From: CAISKJ01 sp046351555
GTDB taxonomy: Bacteria; Myxococcota_A; Polyangia; Polyangiales; Ga0077539
Assembly (NCBI GenBank): GCA_046351555.1
Contig: JAXLYI010000007.1
Span: 62,001 to 126,000 of the forward strand
Length of the DNA stretch: 64,000 bases
Direction of reading: 5' to 3'
Shown here piece by piece: positions 17,202 through 25,556 of this stretch. How positions within the stretch are numbered: position 1 is the first letter of the stretch; each line of letters begins with the position of its first letter. The position numbers were made by a program, and so were the translations under genes. A model generated the notes under the pieces. That model made no database searches. It was given only the letters and a program-made list of their open reading frames with translations, and was not told the DNA's origin.

Positions 17202-18541
17202 CGAGCCCCGCCCCCACGCGCCACGCCGAGCCGCCCCGCCCGCCGCGGGTCCGCCTGATGCTGGCGCTGCTCACGGGGGCGGTGCTGGTGACGGCGATCC
17301 CGATGGCGGCGGGCTTCGCGCAGACGCGCCGGCTCGCCGAGGTGGTGGTGAGCGGCGAGGCGGCGCGCTTCCGCGAGGGGGCCCACGACGTGCTGCGCGA
17401 GGCGCCGCCGCCGCCGAGCCCCGACGACCTCGCCCGCATCGTGGCGCGCTACCGGGCGGAGGGGCTGCGCGCGGTGGCGCTCTTCCCGCCGGGGCGCCCG
17501 CCGATCGCGTCGGAGGGCGCGTCGCCGCTCCTGCTCCAGCGCTGCCGCGACGAGCGGGGCCTCGCGTACGCGCTCGCCGACGACAGGGTGATCGCGTGCA
17601 CGGGCCCGCTGCCGCCGCACCCGGGCCTCGCGCGGGCAGTGGCTCCGTTCGGTGGGCCACCGCCCGGCGGTCCGATGCTCGGCGGCCCTCCGCCCGGGGG
17701 GCCCATGTTCGGGCCGCCCGGCGCCGGGGGGATGACGCCGGTGCTCGCGCTGGAGTTCGAAGCGCTCGCCGCGCGCGACCTCCGGCGGGCGCGCGCGAGC
17801 CTCGCGGCGGCCGGCGCGCTGGCGCTCGCGGTGATGCTCGCGACGGGCCTCGCGGCGGTTCGCCTCCTGCGCGAGCGCGAGGTGATCGCGCGCAACCTCG
17901 CGGAGGCGCGGCACCTCTCGTCGCTCGGGGAGATGTCCGCGGTGCTCGCGCACGAGATCCGCAACCCGCTCGCGTCGCTGAAGGGCCACGCGCAGCTCCT
18001 CGCGGAGGGGGCCGCCGGCGACGCGAAGCGCGAGGCGCGCGCGGCGCGGGTGGTGGGCGAGGCGTCGCGGCTCGAGCAGCTCGTCGACGAGCTCCTCACC
18101 TTCGCGCGGACGGGGCGGCTCGACGTGCGCGAGGTGCGGCCCGACGCGTGGGTGCGCGACGTGGTGGCGCCGCTCGGCCCGCGCGTCGCGGTGGAGGTGG
18201 AGGGCCCGCCCGCCCGCTGGAGCCTCGACGCGAAGCGCCTGGGGGAGGCCCTCGCCAACGTGGTTCGCAACGCGCTGGAGGCCGCGCCCGAGGGCCCGGT
18301 GACGGTGCGCGTGGCGTCGGAGGAGGGGGCGCTGGTGGTGGAGGTGCGCGACCGGGGGCCGGGCATCGCGCCGGGCGAGGAGGAGGCGATCTTCGAGCCC
18401 TTCCACACGCGGAAGGTGCGGGGCACGGGGCTCGGGCTCGCGATCGCGCGGCGGGCGGCGGCGCTGCACGGCGGGACGCTGACGGCGCGCAACGTCCCGG
18501 GGGGCGGGGCGGCGTTCCGCTTCGCGCTGCCCGACGGGTGA
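17198..18541 (+). CDS. Membrane sensor histidine kinase, second copy
   Basis: 447 residues, same plan as the kinase at 14504: N-terminal helix (LMLALLTGAVLVTAIPM), periplasmic domain ending in Gly/Pro repeats (GGPPPGGPMLGGPPPGGPMF), second helix, then H-box AHEIRNPLASLKGHAQLLAE (His252), ANVVRNALEAAP, RDRGPGIAPGEEEAIFEPF, GTGLGLAIARR. The catalytic halves are nearly interchangeable, but the sensor loops differ. This suggests a duplication with new input specificity feeding one regulator. It ends 4 bp from the convergent Bax1 gene. Confidence 0.93.
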
Positions 18542-18545
18542 GGGC

Positions 18546-19838
18546 CTACGGCGCTGGGGGCTTCTTCGCGCGCTTCTTCGGGGGCGCCGGGGGCTCGCCG
18601 CGCGCGGCGCCCGCGGGGGCCTTCGCGACCTTCTCCGCGCGCTCGACGAGCTCCTTCGCGGGGATCACGTCTTTGTAGAAGACCACCTCGGCGTGGGCGC
18701 GCGCGAGCTCGCCCTCGTCGCCGCGGAGCCGCCAGGGCGCGAGCAGCACGAGGTTGGCCGGGCCCTCCTCGCGCAGGAGGGCGAGGCGCGCGTCGAGGTA
18801 CTCCTTGCGCCAGAAGCCCATCACGTCGACGAGGGCCTCGCGGCCGTCCTTCTTGTGCCGGAGAACCAGCTCGGGGACGAGCACGCCGCGGCCGCCGAGG
18901 TCGATCACCTCGGCGCGTCGCTCGAGCGCCCACGGGGTGTCGAGCTCGGCGAAGCGGTCGAGGAGGTGCTGCTCCTCGCGGGTGACGTAGACGCCCTTGT
19001 CGGGGTAGTGCGAGACGAGCCCCTGCTCGGAGGTGAGGCGCAGGAGCATCGGGCGCTTGTCCTTGCCCCAGCGCACCTCCGCGGTCGCCCGCCACGCCTC
19101 GCACAACAGCAGCGCCGGCAGGAACTCCGCGAGCTGGAGCCCGTACTTCTGCGAAAGCTGGAAGAGCGACATCGGCCCGTCGAGGGTGATGGTGTACCCG
19201 CGCTCGCCGCTCCCGCTGACGGCGTGCATCAGCCGGTAGAACTTCACGTACCGGAAGAGCTGGCGGTAGCGGGCCGGGTCGCCCGGCGCGATCTCGACGG
19301 TGAGCGAGGTGGCCCGCAGCAGCACCGCCTGCGCGAGCGCGACGTTGTAGCGCCGGAGGAGCGCGTCGGGCGCGAGCGCGGGGCCCTCCGTCATCACGAG
19401 CTCGCCCTCGAGGTCGGCGTACATCGCCGCGGTGGCCTCGCGCGGGTCGACGCCGAGCTCCTCGGCCACGCGTCGGACGACGTCGTCGCGGCTCACCGTG
19501 TGGACGGCGTCGGCCACGGCGACGGCGGGGTGCACCTTCGCGGCCTCTTCGAAGAGCCGCCGGCGCAGGAGCGCGGGCTCGCACGGGGCCTTCACCTCGA
19601 AGGTCGCCCGATCGGCCAGCAGCTTCGCCAGCCCGCGGTGGAGCAGGAACTCCGTCCCCTCGCCGAGCAGCGCCGCGAGGGCGTTGTCGAGCGCCTCGCG
19701 CGTCTTCCCCACGTGGGCGTCGAAGACGTCGACCACCTGGCGGGCGAGCTCGAGCGCGGCGGGGTCGTCGGCGCGGACGTAGCGCGGGCGAACCTCGCCC
19801 TTGACGATGCGCGCGGAGACGAGGTCAGCGGTAAGCAT
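18546..19838 (-). CDS. Bax1-like nuclease (DUF790), XPB partner
   Basis: 430 residues of the DUF790/Bax1 family, known from archaea as the structure-specific nuclease that binds XPB helicase. Family features include LTADLVSARIVKGEVRPRYV at the start, YRQLFRYVKFYRLMHAV, LDGPMSLFQLSQKYGLQ, and the C-terminal nuclease region VPELVLRHKKDGREAL with VMGFWRKEYL. The last 25 residues are a Lys/Pro/Ala tail. Its ATG lies 14 nt inside the XPB gene end, so the two are coupled and presumably form a DNA-repair complex. Confidence 0.9.
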   Translation of the reverse strand: MLTADLVSARIVKGEVRPRYVRADDPAALELARQVVDVFDAHVGKTREALDNALAALLGEGTEFLLHRGLAKLLADRATFEVKAPCEPALLRRRLFEEAAKVHPAVAVADAVHTVSRDDVVRRVAEELGVDPREATAAMYADLEGELVMTEGPALAPDALLRRYNVALAQAVLLRATSLTVEIAPGDPARYRQLFRYVKFYRLMHAVSGSGERGYTITLDGPMSLFQLSQKYGLQLAEFLPALLLCEAWRATAEVRWGKDKRPMLLRLTSEQGLVSHYPDKGVYVTREEQHLLDRFAELDTPWALERRAEVIDLGGRGVLVPELVLRHKKDGREALVDVMGFWRKEYLDARLALLREEGPANLVLLAPWRLRGDEGELARAHAEVVFYKDVIPAKELVERAEKVAKAPAGAARGEPPAPPKKRAKKPPAP

Positions 19839-21231
19839 CGTGCTCCCGGCGGCGGCCGCTCTGGTGCTCCTCGACCGTGCCCCGCGTGATCACCTCGTAG
19901 AGGACGGCCCGCTTGTTCTCCGCGCGGCGGAGGATGCGGCCGAGGCGCTGGACGTGCTCGCGCACGCTCGCGGTGCCCGACAGGATGATCGCGACGCGCG
20001 CCTCGGGGATGTTGACGCCCTCGTTGAGCACGCGCGACGTGACGATGGCGGGGTACGAGCCCGCGTTGAAGCGCTCGAGCACCTCGCGCCGCTCCTTCAC
20101 ATCGGTCTGGTGCGTGATGGCGGGGATGAGGAAGGCGCGCGAGATGGTGTAGACGGTGTCGTTGTCGTTGGTGAAGACGATGGTGCGGTCGCGCGCGTGC
20201 TGGCGGAAGAGCCCTTCGAGCACCTGGAGCTTGGCCTTCGACGCCAGCGAGATCTGCTTCTGCTCGCGGTAGGCGAGGAAGGCCCGGCGCCCCTCGGGCG
20301 AGCGCGACGAGGCCGCGAGGAAGCGGGCCCACCCGTCGGGCGCGGCCATGCGGATCCCCTGCGCGTAGAGGAAATCTTTGTAGAGCGCGCGGCTCTCGGC
20401 GTACGTCTCGGCCTCCTCGGGGGTGAGGTCGACGAGCACCGTCTCGACGTCGTAGTCGGCGAGGTACTCGCCCGCGAGGTCCTTGATGCCGCGGGCGTAC
20501 ACGAGCGGGCCGACGCGCTCGTCGAGGAGCTTCTCGCCGCCGTCGGCGCGCTCGAGCGTCGCGGTGAGCCCGAGGCGGAAGGGCGCGATCGACATCTCCG
20601 CGGCCGTCAGGTACGTCGGGCTCGGCAGGTGGTGGCACTCGTCGAAGACCACCAGGCCCCAGCGGTCGCCGAGGCGCTCCATGTGGATGTGGGCCGAGTC
20701 GTAGGTGCTGACGGTGAGGTCTTCGATCTCGTGGTAGCCGCCGCCGAGGAGCCCCACCTTGGCCCCGAAGGCCGTCACCAGCACGTCGTACCACTGGTTC
20801 ATCAGGTCGAGGGTGGGCACGACCACCAGGGCGCTGCGCTGCGCGGCCAGGATCGCCATCTCCGCGACGTAGCTCTTGCCCGCGCCCGTGGGGAGCACCA
20901 CGACCCCGCGGCTGCCCTTCGCCTTCCACGCCGCCACCGCCTCGCGCTGGTGCTCGAAGGCGCTCCGCTCGGCCCGGTGCGTGAGCGAGAGCGCCCCGTA
21001 GCGCCGCGCCTCGTCGCGGAAGTCCCCGTGGCCCGCGCGCGCCCACCGCGTCAGTGCGGTGACGACGTCACGGTAGCGGTAGCCCGGTGCGCGGTAGCGT
21101 GACACCCGCGCGTCCCAGAGGCAGCCCGGCGGGGGCGCGTCGAGCCCTGCGCGCAGGCCCTGCGCCAGCCCTTCGAGCACCAGCGTGCCCGCTTCGAAGC
21201 GGAGCGTGAGGGGGGGCGCGTCGGCGGACAC
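19825..21231 (-). CDS. XPB-family DNA helicase
   Basis: 468-residue superfamily 2 helicase. The N-terminal 90 residues are a damage-recognition-like region. The helicase core has FEHQREAVAAW (Q-like motif), VVLPTGAGKSYV (Walker A), VVVPTLDLMNQW, VFDECHHLPS (Walker B, DECH), GLTATLERADG, TIVFTNDNDTVYTI, VTSRVLNEGVNIPEA and EHVQRLGRILRR (motif VI). XPB-Bax1 pairs unwind and incise damaged DNA. The start is taken as GTG 21231, just upstream of the first conserved residues; the frame is open further upstream, so the exact start is uncertain. Confidence 0.92.
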   Translation of the reverse strand: MSADAPPLTLRFEAGTLVLEGLAQGLRAGLDAPPPGCLWDARVSRYRAPGYRYRDVVTALTRWARAGHGDFRDEARRYGALSLTHRAERSAFEHQREAVAAWKAKGSRGVVVLPTGAGKSYVAEMAILAAQRSALVVVPTLDLMNQWYDVLVTAFGAKVGLLGGGYHEIEDLTVSTYDSAHIHMERLGDRWGLVVFDECHHLPSPTYLTAAEMSIAPFRLGLTATLERADGGEKLLDERVGPLVYARGIKDLAGEYLADYDVETVLVDLTPEEAETYAESRALYKDFLYAQGIRMAAPDGWARFLAASSRSPEGRRAFLAYREQKQISLASKAKLQVLEGLFRQHARDRTIVFTNDNDTVYTISRAFLIPAITHQTDVKERREVLERFNAGSYPAIVTSRVLNEGVNIPEARVAIILSGTASVREHVQRLGRILRRAENKRAVLYEVITRGTVEEHQSGRRREHDAYR

Positions 21232-21393
21232 GGGGGCGTTGATAGTCTGTCTTTTCCCGCGGGCGCAACGGCTTCGCGGCGGGGGTTTGATGGGTCGCGC
21301 AGGTTTTGTGGTACGTATCGGGGAGACCACGCGACACGGCGGGGCGGGCGGCAATCCGTTCGACGGTGTGTAGCGTAGGTGGCGGTGAGCGTC

Positions 21394-22134
21394 ATGAAGA
21401 AGCCTGTCGACCACGACCCGATCCTCGAGCGGCTGCTGGCCGGCACGCCCGCGCGGGTGCTCGACGGTTTCTCGGGCAACGACCCCGACGTGCGCGAGGC
21501 GATCGCGGCCGACCTCGAGGCGCTCTCGCTGCTCGGGCTGACGCTCGACCCGGTGCCGCCGCCGGCCTCGCTCCGCGAGCGCGTGGCGGCCGCGGTGGAG
21601 GCGACCCCGCCGTCGACACGGCGCGCGGCGTTGCTGGTGGTCGACATGCTGCGCGACCACCTGACGCCCGGGGCGCCGCTGGAGGTGCCGCGCGCGCGGG
21701 ACATCGTGCCGGCGGTGAAGCGCCGCGTCGACGAGGCGCACGCGGCGGGCGAGCCGGTGGTGTACCTCGTTGACCACCACGAGCCCGGCGACCCCGAGCT
21801 GCTCGCGTGGCCCGCCCACAACACCCGCGCCCCGCTCGACGACCTGTGGCCGGAGTTCGTCCCCGAGGCGCGCGACAAGGTGGTGACGCACCGGTCGTAC
21901 AGCGGCTTCTTCGAGACGAGCCTCCACGACACGCTGCGCGCGCTCGACGTCAACACCCTGGTGGTCACCGGGTGCATCACGGAGATCCACGTGTTCGCCA
22001 CCGCCACCGACGCGCTCCAGCGGGGCTACCGGGTGGAGGTGCCGCGCGACTGCCAGGCGGGCTCGGCCGAGCTCGCCGAGCACGTCGTCCTCGCGACGCT
22101 CACGGCGATGGCGCCGACGATGCCGCTCGGCTGA
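21394..22134 (+). CDS. Isochorismatase-fold protein with altered triad and N-terminal extension
   Basis: 246 residues. Residues 1-65 resemble the short helical region of anti-sigma factors (DLEALSLLGLTLDPVPPPAS, then LRERVAAAV). Residues 70-246 are an isochorismatase/nicotinamidase fold: LLVVDMLRDHLTPG (catalytic Asp), HNTRAPLDDLWPEF, VVTHRSYSGFFETSL and VTGCITEIHVFATATDAL. By alignment with family patterns, the usual catalytic Lys and Cys are both His, so hydrolase activity is doubtful. GTG at 21379 or 21385 are alternative starts; TAGCGT (21371-21376) is exactly 8 bp before 21385, which would make the gene leaderless. Confidence 0.75.
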   Translation: MKKPVDHDPILERLLAGTPARVLDGFSGNDPDVREAIAADLEALSLLGLTLDPVPPPASLRERVAAAVEATPPSTRRAALLVVDMLRDHLTPGAPLEVPRARDIVPAVKRRVDEAHAAGEPVVYLVDHHEPGDPELLAWPAHNTRAPLDDLWPEFVPEARDKVVTHRSYSGFFETSLHDTLRALDVNTLVVTGCITEIHVFATATDALQRGYRVEVPRDCQAGSAELAEHVVLATLTAMAPTMPLG

Positions 22135-22148
22135 GGCGCCGGCTGCGG

Positions 22149-22154
22149 TACGCT
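22149..22154 (+). promoter_or_regulatory. Probable -10 box of a leaderless gene
   Basis: TACGCT lies 8 bp before GTG 22163, the same spacing as at 4411 and 42889. Confidence 0.4.
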
Positions 22155-22162
22155 CGCGGGCC

Positions 22163-23704
22163 GTGGGCCACCGCCTCGCCGAAGTCCTCGGGTGCCTCTC
22201 GCTCGGCACCGACCTCTCGCTCAACCTCCCCTTCGAAAAAGCCATGCGCACCGCGGCGATCGCGGCCTCGCTGGCCGACGCGATGGGCGCCGCCCCGGAC
22301 GTCCGCGAGGCCTCGTACTACGCCGCGCTGATGCGCTTCGTCGGCTGCTCGGCCTTCGCGCCGGAGGAGGCGGGGCGCTACTCGCCCGGCGACGACAACC
22401 AGCTCCGCAGCGTCTTCGCCTACGTCGAGCCCGGCAGCGCGCCGGACTTCCTCGCGGAGACCGTCCGCCACCTCGGCGCGGGGGCGCCGCTCGCCGCGCG
22501 GGCCGCCGCCCTCGGACGTCTGCTCTCCGACCCCGGCGCGCCCGAGGCGCACTCGCACGCCCAGTGCGAGGTGGGCGAGTCGATCGCCCGCGCGATGGGC
22601 CTCGGCGAGGCGGTGGCGGCCTCCCTCGCGCTGCGCGACGAGCGCTACGACGGGCGCGGGCCGCTGCGCAAGGCGGCGGGCGACGGGCTCCCGCTGGCGG
22701 CGCGCGTGGCCGACGTCGCGGACGTCGCCGAGCTCTTCCACGGGCGCGCGGGCGTCGCGGGCGCCATCGCGCGGGTGCGGGCGCGTCGCGGCGGGCAGCT
22801 CGACCCCGACGTGGCGGACGTCTTCCTGCGCGACCCGCGGCGCCACCTCGCGCCGGCGGAGGCGCCGTCGGCGGTGGAGGCCTTCCTCGCGGCCGAGGGA
22901 CCGTCGCCGCGCGCGGTGGACGACGAGGGGGTCGAGCGCGTGGCGGCGGCGTTCTCGCGCGCGATCGACCTGAAGTCGTACTTCACCCCGGGGCACGGCG
23001 CGGGCGTGGCGGCGCTCGCGGACGGCGCGGCCGAGCGCGCGGGCCTCGACGCGGGGGCGCGCCGGCTCGTCCGCGTGGCAGCGCTCCTGCACGACCTCGG
23101 CAACCTCGGCGTGCCGACGGGCCTGCTCGACAAGCCGGGGCCGCTCACCCGTTGGGAGCGCGAGCGGGTGAAGACGCACGCGCACCACACCGCGGTGATC
23201 CTGCGCGCGTCGGCCGCGCTGGCCGGCGCGGCGGAGGTGGCGGGGGCTGCGCACGAGTACGGGCCCGAGGGCTACCCCCGCGGGGTCGGGCACGCCTCGC
23301 TCGGGCTCCCGGCGCGGCTGGTGATGGCGGCGGACGTGTACCGCGCGCTCCGCGAGCCGCGGGCGCACCGGCCGGCGCGGTCGGCGGCGGAGGCATCGCG
23401 CGAGCTGCGGGCGATGGCGGCGGCGGGCAGGGTGTGCGGCCGCGCGGCGGCGTGGGTGCTGGAGGCGGCCGGGGCGGCGCCCGCGCGCAAGGGGCACTGG
23501 CCGCGCGGGCTCAGCGACCGCGAGGTGGAGGTGCTTCGCCTCGCGGCGCTCGGGCGCACGTACCGCGAGGTGGGCGAGCTCCTGGGCGTGTCACCCCGCA
23601 CCGCCCAGCGCCACGTGATGAACGTCTACGACAAGGTCGGCGTGTCGAGCCGCGCGGCGCTCGCGCTCTTCGCCGTCGACAGCGGGCTCCTCGACCCGGG
23701 CTGA
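22163..23704 (+). CDS. HD-GYP-like regulator with C-terminal LuxR helix-turn-helix
   Basis: 513 residues joining a tandem HD region to a DNA-binding tail. Residues 1-270 are a degenerate HD-type domain (HAQCEVGESIARAMGL, then ALRDERYDGRGP). Residues 280-435 are an HD-GYP-like domain: LLHDLGNLGVPTGLLDKPGP, KTHAHHTAVIL and HEYGPEGYP. The usual HDxGK lysine is Asn here, so cyclic-di-GMP hydrolysis may be weakened. Residues 450-513 are a LuxR-type HTH (LSDREVEVLRLAALGRTYRE, then SPRTAQRHVMNVYDKVG). There is no receiver domain. It could be a nucleotide-responsive transcription factor. Confidence 0.88.
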   Translation: MGHRLAEVLGCLSLGTDLSLNLPFEKAMRTAAIAASLADAMGAAPDVREASYYAALMRFVGCSAFAPEEAGRYSPGDDNQLRSVFAYVEPGSAPDFLAETVRHLGAGAPLAARAAALGRLLSDPGAPEAHSHAQCEVGESIARAMGLGEAVAASLALRDERYDGRGPLRKAAGDGLPLAARVADVADVAELFHGRAGVAGAIARVRARRGGQLDPDVADVFLRDPRRHLAPAEAPSAVEAFLAAEGPSPRAVDDEGVERVAAAFSRAIDLKSYFTPGHGAGVAALADGAAERAGLDAGARRLVRVAALLHDLGNLGVPTGLLDKPGPLTRWERERVKTHAHHTAVILRASAALAGAAEVAGAAHEYGPEGYPRGVGHASLGLPARLVMAADVYRALREPRAHRPARSAAEASRELRAMAAAGRVCGRAAAWVLEAAGAAPARKGHWPRGLSDREVEVLRLAALGRTYREVGELLGVSPRTAQRHVMNVYDKVGVSSRAALALFAVDSGLLDPG

Positions 23705-23787
23705 ACGACCGTTCATGGGCCGGTCGGCGCATCGCGGCGGGCGGCGCGATCGAGCACGCTCCGCGTCGAAAGGAAGCGGTGACGGCA

Positions 23788-24663
23788 ATGATCGTGGTGT
23801 TCGGAGCGACGGGGAGCACGGGCGTCCCCCTGGTTCGGCGGCTGATGGCGGAGGGGCGCGCGGTGCGGGCCGCGGTGCGCGACGCGGCGCGGGCGCGGGC
23901 GCTGCTCGGCGGCGGGGTCGAGCTCGTGGAGGCCGACCTCGAGCGCCCCGCGACGCTGCCGCGCGCGCTGGCGGGCGCGACGTCGGTGTACTGCGCGGTC
24001 GGTGGCCCGACGGGGACGACCGACCTCGTGGGGGCGGAGCGCGGGCTCATCGACGCGGCGCGGGCCGCGGGCGTCGGTCACTACGTGAAGGTGTCGGGCG
24101 TCGACGCGAGCCCCGAGGGCCCCGCGCGCATCCAGCGCTGGCACGGCGAGATCGAGCGGCACCTGGAGGGCTCGGGCGTCCCCTTCACCGTGCTCCGCCC
24201 CAACTTCTTCCTGCAGAACTTCCTCGGCCTCGCGCCCGCCATCGCGTCGGGCGCGCTCCCGCTGCCGACGGGCGAGGCGCGGGCCGCCCTCATCGACGCG
24301 CGCGACATCGCCGACGCGGCCGCCGCCGTGCTCACCACGCCCGGCCACGCGGGGCGGCGCTACACGCTCACGGGGCCCGTTGCGGTGAGCCACGGGGAGG
24401 TGGCGGCGGCGCTCGCGCGCGGGCTCGGCGCGCGCGTCGAGTTCCTCGACGTCCCGCCGGAGGCCTTCCGCGCGGGCGGGGTCGACGCGGGGATGCCGCC
24501 GTGGTTCGCCGACCTGCTCACCGACGTGTACGTGACGGTCTTCGCCGCCGGCCGCGCCGCGCGCGTGACCGACGACGTCGCCCGCCTCACCGGCCACGCG
24601 CCGCGCTCGCTCGACGACTTCATCCGCGACCACCGCGACGCCCTCGCCGGCGCGAAGCCGTGA
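23788..24663 (+). CDS. NmrA/NAD(P)-binding Rossmann-fold protein
   Basis: 291-residue atypical short-chain dehydrogenase of the NmrA/HSCARG kind. The nucleotide-binding motif is VFGATGSTGVPLVRRL; also seen are VKVSGVDA, the substrate-side VLRPNFFLQNFLG, and DARDIADAAAAVLTTPGHAG near the C-terminus, all typical of NAD(P)H-dependent quinone reductase-like or redox-sensing members. The Tyr-x3-Lys pair is not evident, so it may sense NAD(P)H rather than catalyse. AAAGGAAG lies upstream; in-frame GTG 23779 is an alternative start. Confidence 0.85.
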   Translation: MIVVFGATGSTGVPLVRRLMAEGRAVRAAVRDAARARALLGGGVELVEADLERPATLPRALAGATSVYCAVGGPTGTTDLVGAERGLIDAARAAGVGHYVKVSGVDASPEGPARIQRWHGEIERHLEGSGVPFTVLRPNFFLQNFLGLAPAIASGALPLPTGEARAALIDARDIADAAAAVLTTPGHAGRRYTLTGPVAVSHGEVAAALARGLGARVEFLDVPPEAFRAGGVDAGMPPWFADLLTDVYVTVFAAGRAARVTDDVARLTGHAPRSLDDFIRDHRDALAGAKP

Positions 24664-24697
24664 AGGGCGCCGCCCCCGCCGGCCATGAAGCGGGGTG

Positions 24698-25549
24698 ATG
24701 CGCTTCGCCTTCCTCCTCCCCGCCGCGCTCGCCGCGGCCTGCACCGACACCGTCACCATCCCCGAGCAGCACTGCGGCGACGCCGGTTACGCCGAGGTGC
24801 CCGCGGCCGACGTCGACCCGGCGTCGCTCCCGCGCTTCAGCTTCTTCGTGACGAGTCAGCGCGCGCTGGTGGCGCTCTCGGGCTGCACGCAGGGCTTCGG
24901 CGGCGACCTGCGCTACGGCAACACGGGCCCGGGCGCGGGGCTGCGCGGGGCCGACACGATCTGCGCGCTCGTCGCCGAGCGCTCGATGCCCGGGGCGAGC
25001 GCGAAGCGATGGCGCGCCTTCCTCAGCGCGAGCAACGGCGGCGACGGCAGCCCCGTGAACGCGATCGACCGCGTCGGCGCCGGCCCCTGGTACGACCGCC
25101 TCGGGCGGCTCGTCGCGAGCAACCGCGCGGGGCTTCTGGCGACGCGACCGACCGGCGCCGACGCGGCGATCGTCAACGACCTGCCCAACGAGGACGGCGT
25201 GCCCAACCACGCGCCCGACCCCACCTTGGGCGCGGTGGACAACCACCACACGCTCACGGGCTCGGACGCGGCGGGGCGCCTCGCGTCGGCGGCCTCCACC
25301 TGCCTCGACTGGACGAGCGCGCGCGGCGACACGGCGACCGAAGGGCACCCGCGCGTGGGCCTCGCGTGGCCCCGGGGCTCCGGCGGCCGCGGCGGCGACA
25401 GCGGTTCGAACTGGATCTCCGCGCTCGACACGGCGGGCTGCGCGCCCGGGATCAGCACGGTGGAGATGGGCGCGCCGATCGCGAGCGTGCCGACGGTGGG
25501 GTCGGGCGGCGGGTACGGCGCGTTCTACTGCTTCGCGCTGACGCCGTGA
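24698..25549 (+). CDS. Lipoprotein with DUF1554-type (lectin/endostatin-like) domain
   Basis: 283 residues. Signal FLLPAALAAAC gives a lipobox, with lipidation at the Cys. The mature part holds RFSFFVTSQRALVALSG, then GGDLRYGN, GLRGADTICALVAERSMPGA, RWRAFLSASNG and a C-terminal YGAFYCFALTP. This order matches the DUF1554 fold seen in secreted proteins of Myxococcota and Leptospira (FFVTS...GADxxCxxLA...FLS). The role is unknown, probably surface binding. A GTG directly precedes the ATG at 24698. It ends 7 bp from the convergent MFS gene. Confidence 0.75.
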   Translation: MRFAFLLPAALAAACTDTVTIPEQHCGDAGYAEVPAADVDPASLPRFSFFVTSQRALVALSGCTQGFGGDLRYGNTGPGAGLRGADTICALVAERSMPGASAKRWRAFLSASNGGDGSPVNAIDRVGAGPWYDRLGRLVASNRAGLLATRPTGADAAIVNDLPNEDGVPNHAPDPTLGAVDNHHTLTGSDAAGRLASAASTCLDWTSARGDTATEGHPRVGLAWPRGSGGRGGDSGSNWISALDTAGCAPGISTVEMGAPIASVPTVGSGGGYGAFYCFALTP

Positions 25550-25556
25550 GCGGGGG

